Shown: one piece after another, positions 1 to 8,853 of the stretch
Position numbering within the stretch: the first letter of the stretch is position 1
Layout of the letters: the number at the start of each line of letters is the position of its first letter
DNA from: Erythrobacter sp.
GTDB lineage: Bacteria; Pseudomonadota; Alphaproteobacteria; Sphingomonadales; Sphingomonadaceae
Assembly: GCA_023653115.1 (NCBI GenBank)
Contig: JAMNXO010000002.1
Coordinates: 228,814-292,813, forward strand
Length of the DNA: 64,000 nucleotides
Direction of reading: 5' to 3'
The notes under the pieces: model-generated
Seen by the model: only the letters and a program-made list of their open reading frames with translations
Databases searched by the model: none
Told to the model about the DNA's origin: nothing
Made by a program: the position numbers and the translations under genes

Positions 1-187
1 CCTCCAGCGCGACCTTGGCGGCGACCTTGTCGCGCGCGCGTTCGATCGCGCTGCGGGGGTTGTATTTCTGGATCAGCGCATTGCGCATATTGATCCCGAG
101 AATCTCGTCGATCCCGTCCAGCGCGGGCGGACGCAGCTTGCTCAGCGCGTCGTAATTGGCGGGCTTTCTGCGAAAGCGTCCGAACAT
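1..187 (-). CDS. alpha-L-glutamate ligase-like ATP-grasp protein (5' part only)
   Basis: Only the first 62 codons are inside the window; the gene runs off the left edge. The product begins MFGRFRRKPANYDALSK and contains LGINMRNALIQKYNPRSAI, which resembles the opening of RimK-related alpha-L-glutamate ligase-like ATP-grasp proteins (Gx-N-x-RN ... YNPR). The ATG at 187 is one base after the stop of the upstream 7TM gene, so the two are in one operon. In other bacteria this ligase family is typically encoded beside a 7TM protein of the inactive-transglutaminase family, which supports the call. The ATP-binding core is not visible here, so the assignment rests on the N-terminus and the neighbour. 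Confidence 0.6.
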   Translation of the reverse strand, partial: MFGRFRRKPANYDALSKLRPPALDGIDEILGINMRNALIQKYNPRSAIERARDKVAAKVALE

Positions 188-188
188 C

Positions 189-1241
189 TCAAACATCCTC
201 GGCCGAACGGATAATCCAGGCATTGTGCTTGAGCGGCCTGCCCGAAACGTCAAAACGAGGCTCGAACTGAGCCTCCTTGTTGGGGATGATCGGCTGCGGC
301 ACACGGCGGCGGCGGCCGGGTTGGAGATCAGCGGGCGAATTGATCACCCACATTCCGCTGAGCGGCGGCGGCCCGGTTTCGCGCTGCTCCTCGAAGGTCT
401 CCGGTTCCAGATCGAGCTCGTATTGATCGGGGTTGGCCAATTGCCGTGCCTTGCGGCGCCGTTCGAGCCAGATCGGCGCAAAGCGGTGGATTTCCGACAG
501 GCGCAGACCGCGATAGCGGCCGAGAATGGCGATAGCGACGGCGGTGAAGGCCGGCATCAGCAGCGGCGACCATTCGATCAACGCCAGCGCGAAGTCCGAC
601 ACCATCACAAATTCGATCACCACCGCCAGAATGAAGGTGTTGAGCGCCATCTTCGCGGCCGGCTTGGCGCCGTCCTTGCCCCATTGCTTCCACCACCGTT
701 CAACGCACAGCGCGCAGACAATCACGGGGAAGGCATCGACCTGCAGCTTGATGTCGAAGATCAGCTGAAGGCCCACCAGCACCAGCACGATCAGCGAGAT
801 CAGCACCCCCAGAAAGCCGACGCGGGTCATCCGCAGTTTGAGCAGGCTGGGGGTGACGATCATCCCGACCAGCACCGAGGAACACAGTACGATCGGCCCC
901 ATCACCGGCCCGATTTGCAGGAAGGCGACCGCGATCAGCATCGGGGTGAACAGGCCGAACGCCTTCAATCCGACAAAGCTGCGCGCCAGCACCACCAGGA
1001 ATGCGCCCAGCGGCAGCACCATCAGCAGGTTCGACGGCTTGAGCCCCCAGATCGCCTGCGATGTCGCCACCCCTTCGAGCGAGGAGGGCAATACGAAGAA
1101 GCTTTCGGTATTGGAAACGCCAAGCGCCACCAGCACCGCCAGCACAAGGCCGACGGTGATACCGACATAGAAGGGGCGGCGGACCTGAGGGGTCGCGCGT
1201 GCCCAGACCTGTCTGAACTGGAAGGTCAGTTCAGAACGCAT
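189..1241 (-). CDS. 7TM membrane protein of the inactive-transglutaminase-associated family
   Basis: The 350-residue integral membrane protein has one N-terminal helix (about residues 24-43), then a run of hydrophobic segments to about residue 245, then a charged cytoplasmic-looking tail of about 100 residues. The motif RYRGLRLSEIHRF after the last helix and the GLKAFGLFTPMLIAVAF segment are typical of the 7TM domain that is usually fused to an inactive transglutaminase. Here the transglutaminase part is absent. The start at 1241 overlaps the upstream barrel gene by 11 bp, and the stop is one base from the ATP-grasp gene, so the three are translationally linked. Its function is not known; an envelope peptide-modification role is only inferred from the ligase partner. 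Confidence 0.7.
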   Translation of the reverse strand: MRSELTFQFRQVWARATPQVRRPFYVGITVGLVLAVLVALGVSNTESFFVLPSSLEGVATSQAIWGLKPSNLLMVLPLGAFLVVLARSFVGLKAFGLFTPMLIAVAFLQIGPVMGPIVLCSSVLVGMIVTPSLLKLRMTRVGFLGVLISLIVLVLVGLQLIFDIKLQVDAFPVIVCALCVERWWKQWGKDGAKPAAKMALNTFILAVVIEFVMVSDFALALIEWSPLLMPAFTAVAIAILGRYRGLRLSEIHRFAPIWLERRRKARQLANPDQYELDLEPETFEEQRETGPPPLSGMWVINSPADLQPGRRRRVPQPIIPNKEAQFEPRFDVSGRPLKHNAWIIRSAEDV

Positions 1242-2145
1242 ACCCGACCGAAAGCGTCAGCCGGTAACCTTCGCGTTCGCGGACGGGTTCATTGCTGCCG
1301 GAGAAAATATACTTGGCTTCCGCCTCGACCCGCCATTTGCCGGGCCACCACAGCACTTCGACTTCAGGCACCACCAAATTATCCCGGCGGCGATCGCCGT
1401 TGACGGTCAGGCGGCCATCGAATTCGGTGCGGATTGCCTCGAGCGCCGGGCGCACGCGCAGATCGGGCGCGACCGGACGGGTATAGGCGACGCCTGCCGA
1501 CTGGCGTTCATAGCCGCGGCGCGGATCATCCGAGGTAATGGATTCCGCCCGCAGATCGAAGGCGAGGAAGTGGTTCGGGCCAAAGCGGCGGCGATATTGC
1601 GCATCGACACGCGCGCCTTCCCCCTTGGTTTCTGCGAGCAGGCCGTTGTCATATTGGCGTTCCCGCCATGTGCCCTGCACCCGCAGGCGGTGATCGCGTG
1701 CCGGCTCCCATGTCAGCCGGGCCGCGCCCTGCCATTCGTCGGTATCGCTGGATTCGACCGAGACGAAGTCGTCGTAATGGCGGGCCTGCAACTGCAGCTC
1801 CCAGCCCTTGGCGATATCGGCCTCGGCGGTGGCGGTGAAGCGATCGCGGGCAATATCATCGCGCCCGTCGCCAAGCCGGAACACCTCGATCCGGTCCGCC
1901 TCGACACGCAGCCGCAGCCCCTTTTTCTCAAGCGCCACGCCGACTTGCCCACGCACCGAAATCGCCTCGCCATCGACGACGAGATCATCATCGCGGGTGG
2001 TGGTCTGGGCGCTGACGGTCTGCACCTCGATGCGGGCATCCGGGTTCAGCTGCCAGCCTCCGTCCTGTGCCAGCGCAGGGCTGGCAGCGATCACGCCAAG
2101 TGCGCAGGCCAGCAGGCGATTGGTGACGCGAAGCAGGTATTTCAT
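1231..2145 (-). CDS. secreted outer-membrane beta-barrel-like protein
   Basis: This 304-residue protein has a Sec signal peptide ending ASPALA-QDGG near residue 26. The rest alternates short amphipathic strands (for example LQLQARHYDDFVSV and RLRVQGTWRERQYD) and ends with an aromatic C-terminal residue (SVGYAF), the usual signature of an outer-membrane barrel. No enzyme motif was seen. It is the first gene of the minus-strand operon with the 7TM protein and the ligase-like gene, and its 3' end overlaps the 7TM start by 11 bp. It may be the outer-membrane part of the same envelope system. A G-rich ribosome-binding region precedes the ATG at 2145. Confidence 0.65.
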   Translation of the reverse strand: MKYLLRVTNRLLACALGVIAASPALAQDGGWQLNPDARIEVQTVSAQTTTRDDDLVVDGEAISVRGQVGVALEKKGLRLRVEADRIEVFRLGDGRDDIARDRFTATAEADIAKGWELQLQARHYDDFVSVESSDTDEWQGAARLTWEPARDHRLRVQGTWRERQYDNGLLAETKGEGARVDAQYRRRFGPNHFLAFDLRAESITSDDPRRGYERQSAGVAYTRPVAPDLRVRPALEAIRTEFDGRLTVNGDRRRDNLVVPEVEVLWWPGKWRVEAEAKYIFSGSNEPVREREGYRLTLSVGYAF

Positions 2146-2244
2146 CGGTTAAGCCCCCGTAATTCTGAGAACGAATACGGGAGGGGGTGTTTAGAAATTG
2201 CTAACCACGCCTCTCAACCATGGGGCGGGCGCGGTGCGGGCACC

Positions 2245-2282
2245 AAAAAGGGGCGGAAAGCCGCTGCCGGCCCTCCGCCCCC
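2245..2282 (-). terminator. rho-independent terminator of the first TonB receptor gene
   Basis: On the minus strand GGGGCGGA (2281-2274) pairs with TCCGCCCC (2257-2250) across a 16-nt loop and is followed by five T residues (2249-2245). It lies about 30 bp downstream of the receptor stop at 2314, in the right orientation to end that transcript before the barrel operon. Confidence 0.75.
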
Positions 2283-2313
2283 TGTCAGGCGATCAGGTGT
2301 CGTGAAACGCGGA

Positions 2314-4686
2314 TCAGAAGCGCGCGGACACCTCGACGCCGTAGAAGCGCGGCTCGGCCGGGATGAAGGTGGGGATGGTGAAGGCCCCGCCGGTGTTGCC
2401 CGCATCGAGCAGGTAGTCTTCGTCCAGCGCGTTGCGGATGAAACCGGCGATCTCGTAGCGATCATCGCCGAAGCTGAGGCCCGCGCGGGCATTGACCAGC
2501 GTCACCGCACCTTGCGAGGTCACCGGATTGTTCGGCACTTCGAAGAAGATACGGCCGCGATGCGTGATCGTCGGCGTGGCGAAGAAACGCATCCCGTTGC
2601 CGAACTCGTAATCGACCGTGAAGCCGCCCGCGGCCTGCACTTCAGGCTGCAGACGGAAGCGCGCGCCCGAGAACTGAGGCGAGAAGGCCCCGTTCTCGTC
2701 GATCCCGCCGTCGATATAGCCGACATTGGCGAAGACGTTGAGCCAGTCGGTCACGTCCACCGCCACTTCGGCCTCGACCCCGAGGTTGCTGGCCTTGCCC
2801 GCGCTCGCGGTGACGAAGGCGCCGGTCGGGTTGCCATTGGCATCGAGCTGCGCGACCGAGACCTGGAAGTCGTTATAGACCTGGTAGTAGACCCCGAGCG
2901 AGGCCGAGACGCCGCCGCTGGCGAGCTTCACCCCGCCTTCGTAGTTCCACACGGTTTCTTCCGCGATGTTGGTCACGTTGGGCAGCACGTCGGTGCCGCT
3001 GCGGCGGGCGGCCACCTGCACAACCGGCGAACGGCGGCCACGCGACACGGTGGCGAAGACGTTGACGTCATCGCTGATGCGATACAGCGCGTTGAAGCGC
3101 GGCAGCACGGCATCGAAACGCTCGTCGGCGCTGAAAGTGCGCCCGCGGGTGTCGATCTGTCCGGGGATCAACGGCGCACGGCTGATCACCGAGTTCGGCA
3201 CGTTCGCGAAGAAGGCGGATTCGCGGTATTCGTGGATGAAGCGCACGCCGGCGGTCAGCTCGAGCGCGTCGGTCGGCAGCCAGGTGACATCGGCGAACAC
3301 CGAATAGGCCTCGTTGTGGCCCTGGTTTTCGAACACCGAAGCGTAAGGGATCGCCTGGAAGGCGCCGCCCGTAACGATCGCGGTGACGCCGCTGGCCGGC
3401 ACCGTGCCATTCGGCGCAACGCAGGGGATGCCCGGGATCAGCGGCGCGCCGAACAGGCTGGAAAGGCACTGAAGGAAGGTGCCTTCTTCGCTGGCGAAGG
3501 GCACGTTCTGGCGGCCGTCCTCGATGAAGACGTTCCAGCCCGCGCTGGCCCGCAGGCTGTCACCGGCATAGCTGAAGCGCCCTTCGTGGCTGACCTGCCA
3601 GCCATCGGCGATTTCAGCGAATTCGAGGAACGGCGCGGCCGTGCCATCGGCATCGAACACTTCGCGGCTGTCGAATTCGCGGTAGCCGTTGACGGTGGTG
3701 AAGGTCCATTCGTCGGCGAACTGGTATTCGGCAGTGATGTTGAAGTCATAGACCTCGCGGTTGAGGCCCAGCTGATCGTCGCCCAGCGCCGCGGCGCCGG
3801 CCGGGTTGCCGCCGAGGTTGGCGTCTTCAAAGGCGTTGGCCGCACCGCCCGGCGCGCCGAGGAAGGCGGGGAAGCGGCCCGAGATGAACGGGGTGCCGCC
3901 ATTGCGCTGCTGATCGTAGGTGGCGATCAGATCGAGCTTGAAATCGGCGGTCGGGGTATAGCGCAGCGAGGCGCGCACGCCGAGCTGGTCCTGCGCGTAG
4001 AGATCCTCGTCCTGATTGGGGCTGAGGTTGCGGACATAGCCGTCACGCGTGCGCCATTCGCCGGCGATGCGCGCGGCGATCACATCCGAGCCCATGTTGA
4101 GGAAGCCGCCAACGAGGGTCTGGTTGAAATTGCCGTAACCGCCGCGGATCTCGCCCGAGAAGCCTTCACGCGGACGGGCCGAGACGAGGCTGATCGCGCC
4201 GACCGCGCTGGCCGTGCCGAACAGGGTCGCCTGCGGGCCCTTGATCACTTCGACGCGCTCCAGATCGTAGATCGCCTGATACGAGCCGCGCGAACGCGAG
4301 ATGTCGACGCCGTTGTAATAGAGCGTGACGCGCGGGCCCTGCTGGGCCGAGCCGCTGTCCGAGGTGATCCCGCGGATCACGATGCCCGGGTTGTTGGCGC
4401 TCTGCTCCTGGATCAGCAGGCCGGGGACATAGTTGGAAAGCTCGTCGAGATCGGTGACGCCGAGGTCACGGATGCGCTCGCCCGAGGTGGCGCTGATGGT
4501 GATCGGCACGTCCTGCAGGCGCTGTTCCACCTTCTGCGCAGTGACGATGATCTGGTTGCCCGAGGCGCGTTCGTCCATGTCAGGCGCCTGAGCGGCCTCG
4601 TCCTGCGCGAAGGCGGCCTGCGGTGCGGCGGCGAGAATGGTGGCGAGCGCGATCAGCGACACGCGTTGAGCGGGGGTGCGGAGCAT
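2314..4686 (-). CDS. TonB-dependent outer-membrane receptor
   Basis: The 790-residue protein carries a signal peptide (LIALATILAAAPQAAFAQ). It is followed by a TonB-box-like stretch QIIVTAQKVEQRLQDVPI, a plug domain with PGIVIRGI and VEVIKGPQATLFG, and a long barrel ending YGVEVSARF with a terminal Phe. It would import a siderophore, glycan or other ligand energised by TonB-ExbBD; the substrate cannot be read from sequence. An in-frame ATG 16 codons upstream (4734) was not chosen. The ATG at 4686 directly precedes the signal peptide and has AGGGAAG upstream. No transporter or regulator gene adjoins it. A terminator follows at 2282-2245. Confidence 0.9.
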   Translation of the reverse strand: MLRTPAQRVSLIALATILAAAPQAAFAQDEAAQAPDMDERASGNQIIVTAQKVEQRLQDVPITISATSGERIRDLGVTDLDELSNYVPGLLIQEQSANNPGIVIRGITSDSGSAQQGPRVTLYYNGVDISRSRGSYQAIYDLERVEVIKGPQATLFGTASAVGAISLVSARPREGFSGEIRGGYGNFNQTLVGGFLNMGSDVIAARIAGEWRTRDGYVRNLSPNQDEDLYAQDQLGVRASLRYTPTADFKLDLIATYDQQRNGGTPFISGRFPAFLGAPGGAANAFEDANLGGNPAGAAALGDDQLGLNREVYDFNITAEYQFADEWTFTTVNGYREFDSREVFDADGTAAPFLEFAEIADGWQVSHEGRFSYAGDSLRASAGWNVFIEDGRQNVPFASEEGTFLQCLSSLFGAPLIPGIPCVAPNGTVPASGVTAIVTGGAFQAIPYASVFENQGHNEAYSVFADVTWLPTDALELTAGVRFIHEYRESAFFANVPNSVISRAPLIPGQIDTRGRTFSADERFDAVLPRFNALYRISDDVNVFATVSRGRRSPVVQVAARRSGTDVLPNVTNIAEETVWNYEGGVKLASGGVSASLGVYYQVYNDFQVSVAQLDANGNPTGAFVTASAGKASNLGVEAEVAVDVTDWLNVFANVGYIDGGIDENGAFSPQFSGARFRLQPEVQAAGGFTVDYEFGNGMRFFATPTITHRGRIFFEVPNNPVTSQGAVTLVNARAGLSFGDDRYEIAGFIRNALDEDYLLDAGNTGGAFTIPTFIPAEPRFYGVEVSARF

Positions 4687-4824
4687 GTTTTGGCTTCCCT
4701 GTTGATGGAGAGAGGCCCTGCCCGTGGCACCCATGCATGACAGCGCGGCGACGTCTGCGTGAAGCCGCCGTTACAGGGAATTTACACTTTAAAGGCGTTG
4801 CCCAAATGCATCTTTCTTGAAAAC

Positions 4825-7248
4825 CTAAAGCGGGTTTCCGTCCCTGTCCCGATAGATCTCTCTGCGGCCGACGTGGTTGGACGGGCCGACGAGGCCATCT
4901 TCCTCCATCCGTTCGATCCATTTGGCCGCGGTGTTGTAGCCCACGCCCATCTGGCGCTGGAGCCAGCTTCCGCTCGCCTTCTGGTTCTCGATCACGATCT
5001 GGCAGGCCTGCCGGTATTTGCGCTCCTCCGGATTGTCGGAGGCGGTGAAATCGTCCTCGAAGCCGAAACCGCCATCCTCGGGTTCTTCGGTGACGGCATC
5101 GACATATTCGGGCGCGCCTTGCGAGCGCCAGAAATCGGCCACGGCCTCGACCTCTTCATCGCTGACAAACGGGCCGTGGACGCGCACCATCGCACCGGTG
5201 TTGGGCTTGTAGAGCATATCGCCCTTGCCCAGCAGCTGTTCGGCGCCCTGTTCGCCCAGGATCGTGCGGCTGTCGATCCGGCTGGTCACCTTGAAGCTGA
5301 TGCGGGTCGGCAGGTTGGCCTTGATCACGCCGGTGATGACGTCGACCGAGGGGCGCTGGGTGGCCATGATGAGGTGGATACCCGCCGCACGGCTTTTCTG
5401 GCTGAGGCGCTGGATCAGCACTTCGATTTCCTTGCCGATGGTGACCATGAGGTCAGCCAGCTCGTCGACGATCAGCACGATCTGCGGCAGCGGCTGGTAA
5501 TCGAGCTGTTCTTCCTCGAACAATTGCTCGCCGGTTTCGGGATCGAACCCGGTCTGCACCCGGCGGCCCAGCGGCTTGCCCTTGGCGATCGCGGCGGAGA
5601 CTTTCTCGTTGAACGAATGGATATTGCGCGAGGAGATCGCGCTCATCATCCGGTAGCGCCGCTCCATTTCCTCGACCGCCCATTTCAGCGCACGCACCGA
5701 CTTGTGCGGCTCGGTCACCACTGGCGAGAGCAGATGCGGGATGTCGTCATAGGTCTTGAGTTCGAGCACCTTGGGATCGATCAGGATCAGGCGCAGCTCG
5801 GCGGGCGTGAAGCGGTAGAGCAGCGAGAGCAGGATGACGTTGAGGCCCACCGACTTGCCCGATCCGGTGGTGCCCGCCACCAGCAAGTGCGGCATGGCGG
5901 CGAGATCGGCGATCACCGGCTCGCCCGCGATATCCTTGCCGAGAATGATCGGCAGGCGGCCCTTGGCATCGGCAAAATCGGCGCAGGCGGCGAGCTCTTT
6001 CAGCATCACCACCTGGCGATCCTGATTGGGCAATTCGATGCCCATCACGGTGCGCCCCGGAATCGGCGAGACGCGCGCGGAGATCGCGCTCATGTTGCGG
6101 GCGATGTCTTCGGCGAGGCCGATCACGCGGCTGGCCTTGATGCCGGGCGCAGGTTCGAGCTCGTACATCGTCACCACCGGGCCGGTGCGCACCGCGGTGA
6201 TCTCGCCCTTCACATTGAAATCGTCGAGCACGTTTTCGAGCAGGCGGGCGTTGCGTTCGAGCGCGACCTTGTCGAGTTTGGGCGCCTTGTCGACCGGCGG
6301 TTCGGCGAGCAGTTCGAGGCTCGGTAGCTTGAAGGCAGCGAACATATCGCCCTGCGCGGTCTTGGCCGGCTGGGCGCGCTTGGGCGGGGCGGACGGATCG
6401 CTGATTTCGGGCGCGCGGCGCGGGCGTTCATCGATCACAGCAGGCGCGGCATCGCCCTTCATCGCACGGCGCGGACGCACGGCGGGGGCATCGTCATCTT
6501 CCTCGCCGGCAAAGGCGAGCGCGGGGGCCGCCTTGCGACCGGGCAGCGGCAGCCAGCGCAGCAAGCCGGCGAGCGAGCCGCCGCCGAGGAATTCGGGCAG
6601 GCTCATCAGCACCCGCCAGTCGATTGCAAAGATGCGGGTCAGCAGGCCGACCCCGGTGGCCAGACAGGCGAGCGCGGCGGCCAGGATCACCCAGCCCTGC
6701 GCCTCGGCGCCGAAGCGCGCAGCCACCGCCTCGATCGCGCCTGCGCCGAGCAGGCCGGCAAGGCCGCCTGCCTGCGCCGGCAGGGTGCCGCCCGGCCCCT
6801 CGAACGCGAGCGCGAGCACGCTGGAAAGCAGGGTGATGGCGATCAGCAGCAGACCGGTGGGCAGCCACCACGGCGTGGTTTCGGGCGCATCGCCATTTTC
6901 GACATCGCGCCACAGCTTGCGCGCCGAGACATAGAGCAGCGGCAGCAGCAGCGCGCCGGGCAGGCCGAACATCAGCAGCACCCGGTCTGCCAGCCATGCC
7001 CCGCCAGCGCCCATCCAGTTGGCGACCTCGTCAGGCGCGGCGGCGGTGGAGGGGCTGGGATCGGTCTGGGTGTAGCTTACCAGCGCCAGCGCGAGCACAA
7101 TCGTCGCGCCCAGCAGCGCGCCAGCGCCCACCATCTGCACCAGCCGCCGCAGCGAACGACGCAGGCCCGCGCGCCACTCGGCGTCCGTCTTGCTGACGGC
7201 GGTCTTGCGGGCAGACGTGTTTCGGGGCGTAACGGCGCGGCTGGCCAT
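4825..7248 (-). CDS. ftsK: DNA translocase FtsK
   Basis: This 807-residue divisome-linked motor pumps chromosome termini through the closing septum. Four hydrophobic segments occupy about residues 35-205. A proline/charged linker extends to about 300, then the alpha and beta domains of the RecA-like motor. Walker A is GTTGSGKSVGLN (about 460), Walker B is IVLIVDELADLM (about 590), and a C-terminal winged-helix gamma domain (about 745-800) includes GVGYNTAAKWIERMEEDG, which reads polar KOPS sequences. The length and order match a standard FtsK with a moderate linker. AGGAG lies 8 nt upstream of the ATG. It stands alone between a TonB receptor and a thiamine-type gene, on the same strand as both. 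Confidence 0.95.
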   Translation of the reverse strand: MASRAVTPRNTSARKTAVSKTDAEWRAGLRRSLRRLVQMVGAGALLGATIVLALALVSYTQTDPSPSTAAAPDEVANWMGAGGAWLADRVLLMFGLPGALLLPLLYVSARKLWRDVENGDAPETTPWWLPTGLLLIAITLLSSVLALAFEGPGGTLPAQAGGLAGLLGAGAIEAVAARFGAEAQGWVILAAALACLATGVGLLTRIFAIDWRVLMSLPEFLGGGSLAGLLRWLPLPGRKAAPALAFAGEEDDDAPAVRPRRAMKGDAAPAVIDERPRRAPEISDPSAPPKRAQPAKTAQGDMFAAFKLPSLELLAEPPVDKAPKLDKVALERNARLLENVLDDFNVKGEITAVRTGPVVTMYELEPAPGIKASRVIGLAEDIARNMSAISARVSPIPGRTVMGIELPNQDRQVVMLKELAACADFADAKGRLPIILGKDIAGEPVIADLAAMPHLLVAGTTGSGKSVGLNVILLSLLYRFTPAELRLILIDPKVLELKTYDDIPHLLSPVVTEPHKSVRALKWAVEEMERRYRMMSAISSRNIHSFNEKVSAAIAKGKPLGRRVQTGFDPETGEQLFEEEQLDYQPLPQIVLIVDELADLMVTIGKEIEVLIQRLSQKSRAAGIHLIMATQRPSVDVITGVIKANLPTRISFKVTSRIDSRTILGEQGAEQLLGKGDMLYKPNTGAMVRVHGPFVSDEEVEAVADFWRSQGAPEYVDAVTEEPEDGGFGFEDDFTASDNPEERKYRQACQIVIENQKASGSWLQRQMGVGYNTAAKWIERMEEDGLVGPSNHVGRREIYRDRDGNPL

Positions 7249-7342
7249 GGCGGATCTCCTGAGCGGAACACATCATGAATCCTAGCGCGACTCCGGTCAA
7301 GCGAAGTGCGACGGGGCGTTGGTTTCGCGGATGGCATTGATC

Positions 7343-7433
7343 GGCCCGCAGGGCCGCAAGCCCGAACGGGCGCCCGCAGCGACGCGACCTTCAGGTCGCA
7401 TGAGCGAGGATTTCGCACGCCGGATGGCGTGCG
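7343..7433 (+). repeat. four-hairpin composite palindromic element, copy A
   Basis: Four short palindromes are separated by fixed linkers: GGCCC-GCA-GGGCC (7343-7355), GCAAG, CCCGAACGGG (7361-7370), CGCCCGCAGCG, GCGACCT-TC-AGGTCGC (7384-7399), AGCGAGGA (7403-7410), then a perfect 8-bp stem with loop GGAT (7414-7433). It lies between ftsK and the thiamine-type gene. Copy B at 8749-8840 has the same linkers and different but equally paired stems. Confidence 0.6.
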
Positions 7434-7442
7434 GGACAAGAT

Positions 7443-7979
7443 TCAACTCAACCCGTCGATCGCCGCCCAATGCTGCCAGCATAGCGCGCGCGCGCATTCT
7501 GCCGTCATGCCGCCCAAAGCGATCACCGGCAGGCGAGATTGGCGCGCGAGCAGCCGGAACCGCACCGGGCCGAGCACTTTGGCGCCGGGATGCGAGTTGG
7601 TCGGGAACACCGGCGAAAGCAGCGCCGCGTCGGCTCCCAGCCTTGCGGCGAGGCCCAGTTCGGCCAGATCATGCGCGGTTGCCAGCTGCAGCAGCCTGGC
7701 GCGGCGCGGCGTGAGGCTGCGCGGGCTGCCATAGATCCCGTCCGCCCCCCATTCGCGCGCGGTCAGAGCGGAATCGGCGAGGATCACGACATGGCCGCGT
7801 GCCTTGGCTAGGCGGCGCAGCTGGCGGAAGCGGGCGAAGCGTTCGGGATCGGGCAGGTGGTAATGGCGGTAGATGAATCCCGATCCGCGCGGCAATTGCG
7901 CCAGCGCAAGCGCCAGCCCGGCGTCATTGCGGGCATCGCTGATGAGCCACAGGGCGGGGAGGGGATTGGCGCGCGTCAC
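7443..7979 (-). CDS. thiamine-phosphate synthase/TenI-family protein
   Basis: The TIM-barrel protein of about 178 residues includes PALWLISDARND at the first strand. Further in it has DGIYGSPRSLTPRRA, GADAALLSPVFPTNSHPGAK (the phosphate-loop-like S-PVF-T-SHPGA pattern of this family) and LPVIALGGM. These match thiamine-phosphate synthase (ThiE/TenI fold), which joins the pyrimidine and thiazole halves of thiamine. The ThiE Gly/Arg-rich substrate motifs are not all obvious, so a TenI-like role is possible. The GTG at 7979 is chosen because it starts the first beta strand. An ATG at 8003 is also open but would touch the divergent yggS start. Confidence 0.65.
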   Translation of the reverse strand: MTRANPLPALWLISDARNDAGLALALAQLPRGSGFIYRHYHLPDPERFARFRQLRRLAKARGHVVILADSALTAREWGADGIYGSPRSLTPRRARLLQLATAHDLAELGLAARLGADAALLSPVFPTNSHPGAKVLGPVRFRLLARQSRLPVIALGGMTAECARALCWQHWAAIDGLS

Positions 7980-8001
7980 CCACCCGCTATAGAGCGCGCC
8001 C

Positions 8002-8664
8002 ATGGAAAGTGCAGCCACCCGCCTCGCCGAAGTCCGCAGCAACATCGCCCGGGTGTGCAAACCCGCACGGCGCGAGCCTGCCGATGTCGCTCTGATTGCC
8101 GTCAGCAAGACCCAAGACGCCGCTGCCATCCAGCCGCTGATCGATGCCGGTCAGCGCGTGTTCGGCGAGAACCGGGTGCAGGAGGCGCAGGCCAAGTGGC
8201 CGGAATTGCGCGCCGCCCATCCCGATATCGAACTCCACCTGATCGGCCAGCTGCAATCGAACAAGGCGGAAGAGGCGGTGGCGCTGTTCGACTATATCCA
8301 CGCGCTCGACCGTCCGAGCCTGCTCACCGCGCTGGCACGCGCGATGGACAAGGCGGGGCGGCGCGTGCCGTGCTTCGTGCAGGTCAATATCGGCGACGAG
8401 CCGCAAAAGGGCGGCTGCCCGATTGTCGAGCTGCCCGCGTTTCTTGATGCGGTGCGCGCGGCGGATGTGCCGCTGGCCGGGCTGATGTGCATTCCGCCTG
8501 CCGACACCGAAGCAGCACCGTTCTTTGCGCTGCTGGCGAAGCTGGCGGCCGATCACGGGCTCACCGGCCTCAGCATGGGCATGAGCGGCGATTACGAGAC
8601 TGCCGTGATGCTGGGCGCGACCCATGTGCGCGTCGGAACCGCGCTGTTCGGCAGCCGCGCATAA
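8002..8664 (+). CDS. YggS/PROSC-family PLP homeostasis protein
   Basis: This 220-residue protein has the fold-type III TIM barrel that binds pyridoxal 5'-phosphate on a lysine; the motif ALIAVSKTQ near residue 30 holds that lysine. Other family landmarks are FGENRVQEAQAKW, LHLIGQLQSNKA, MSGDYETAVMLGATHVRVGT and the terminal FGSR. The family has no known catalytic activity and buffers free PLP, affecting amino-acid metabolism. The gene is divergent from the thiamine-phosphate-synthase-like gene and shares a very short promoter region with it. A terminator-like hairpin follows at 8700-8728. Confidence 0.92.
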   Translation: MESAATRLAEVRSNIARVCKPARREPADVALIAVSKTQDAAAIQPLIDAGQRVFGENRVQEAQAKWPELRAAHPDIELHLIGQLQSNKAEEAVALFDYIHALDRPSLLTALARAMDKAGRRVPCFVQVNIGDEPQKGGCPIVELPAFLDAVRAADVPLAGLMCIPPADTEAAPFFALLAKLAADHGLTGLSMGMSGDYETAVMLGATHVRVGTALFGSRA

Positions 8665-8699
8665 CCCGCCTCAAGTAGCGAAGCGGTAGGCGAACAAGA

Positions 8700-8728
8700 A
8701 AGGGCGCCCCGTTGCCGGAGCGCCCCTT
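8700..8728. terminator. bidirectional terminator between yggS and the second TonB receptor
   Basis: AAGGGCGC (8700-8707) pairs with GCGCCCCTT (8720-8728) with one bulged base. It is followed on the plus strand by TTGTTGTCTT and on the minus strand by TTTCTTGTT. It sits between the convergent yggS and TonB receptor genes and could serve both. Confidence 0.55.
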
Positions 8729-8748
8729 GTTGTCTTACCGCGAGCATC

Positions 8749-8840
8749 GGTCGCGTAGCGACCGCAAGGCCAACCGGCCGCCCGCAGCGGGCGCAGCTTT
8801 GCTGCGCGTCTAGCGAGGACGATCGCCCGGAGGGGCGATC
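8749..8840 (+). repeat. four-hairpin composite palindromic element, copy B
   Basis: The order is the same as copy A: GGTCGC-GTA-GCGACC (8749-8763), GCAAG, GCCAACCGGC (8769-8778), CGCCCGCAGCG, GCGCAGC-TTT-GCTGCGC (8791-8807), AGCGAGGA (8812-8819), then GATCGCCC-GGAG-GGGCGATC (8821-8840). Linkers are identical to copy A, while every stem differs but remains paired. Confidence 0.6.
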
Positions 8841-8853
8841 GCCACATCAAACA

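Noticed and set aside
1570..4740. A 1056-codon plus-strand reading frame
   Set aside because: It is antisense to the TonB receptor and barrel genes, is rich in Arg/Ala/His/Gln, and has no domain or ribosome site. The minus-strand genes have clear motifs.
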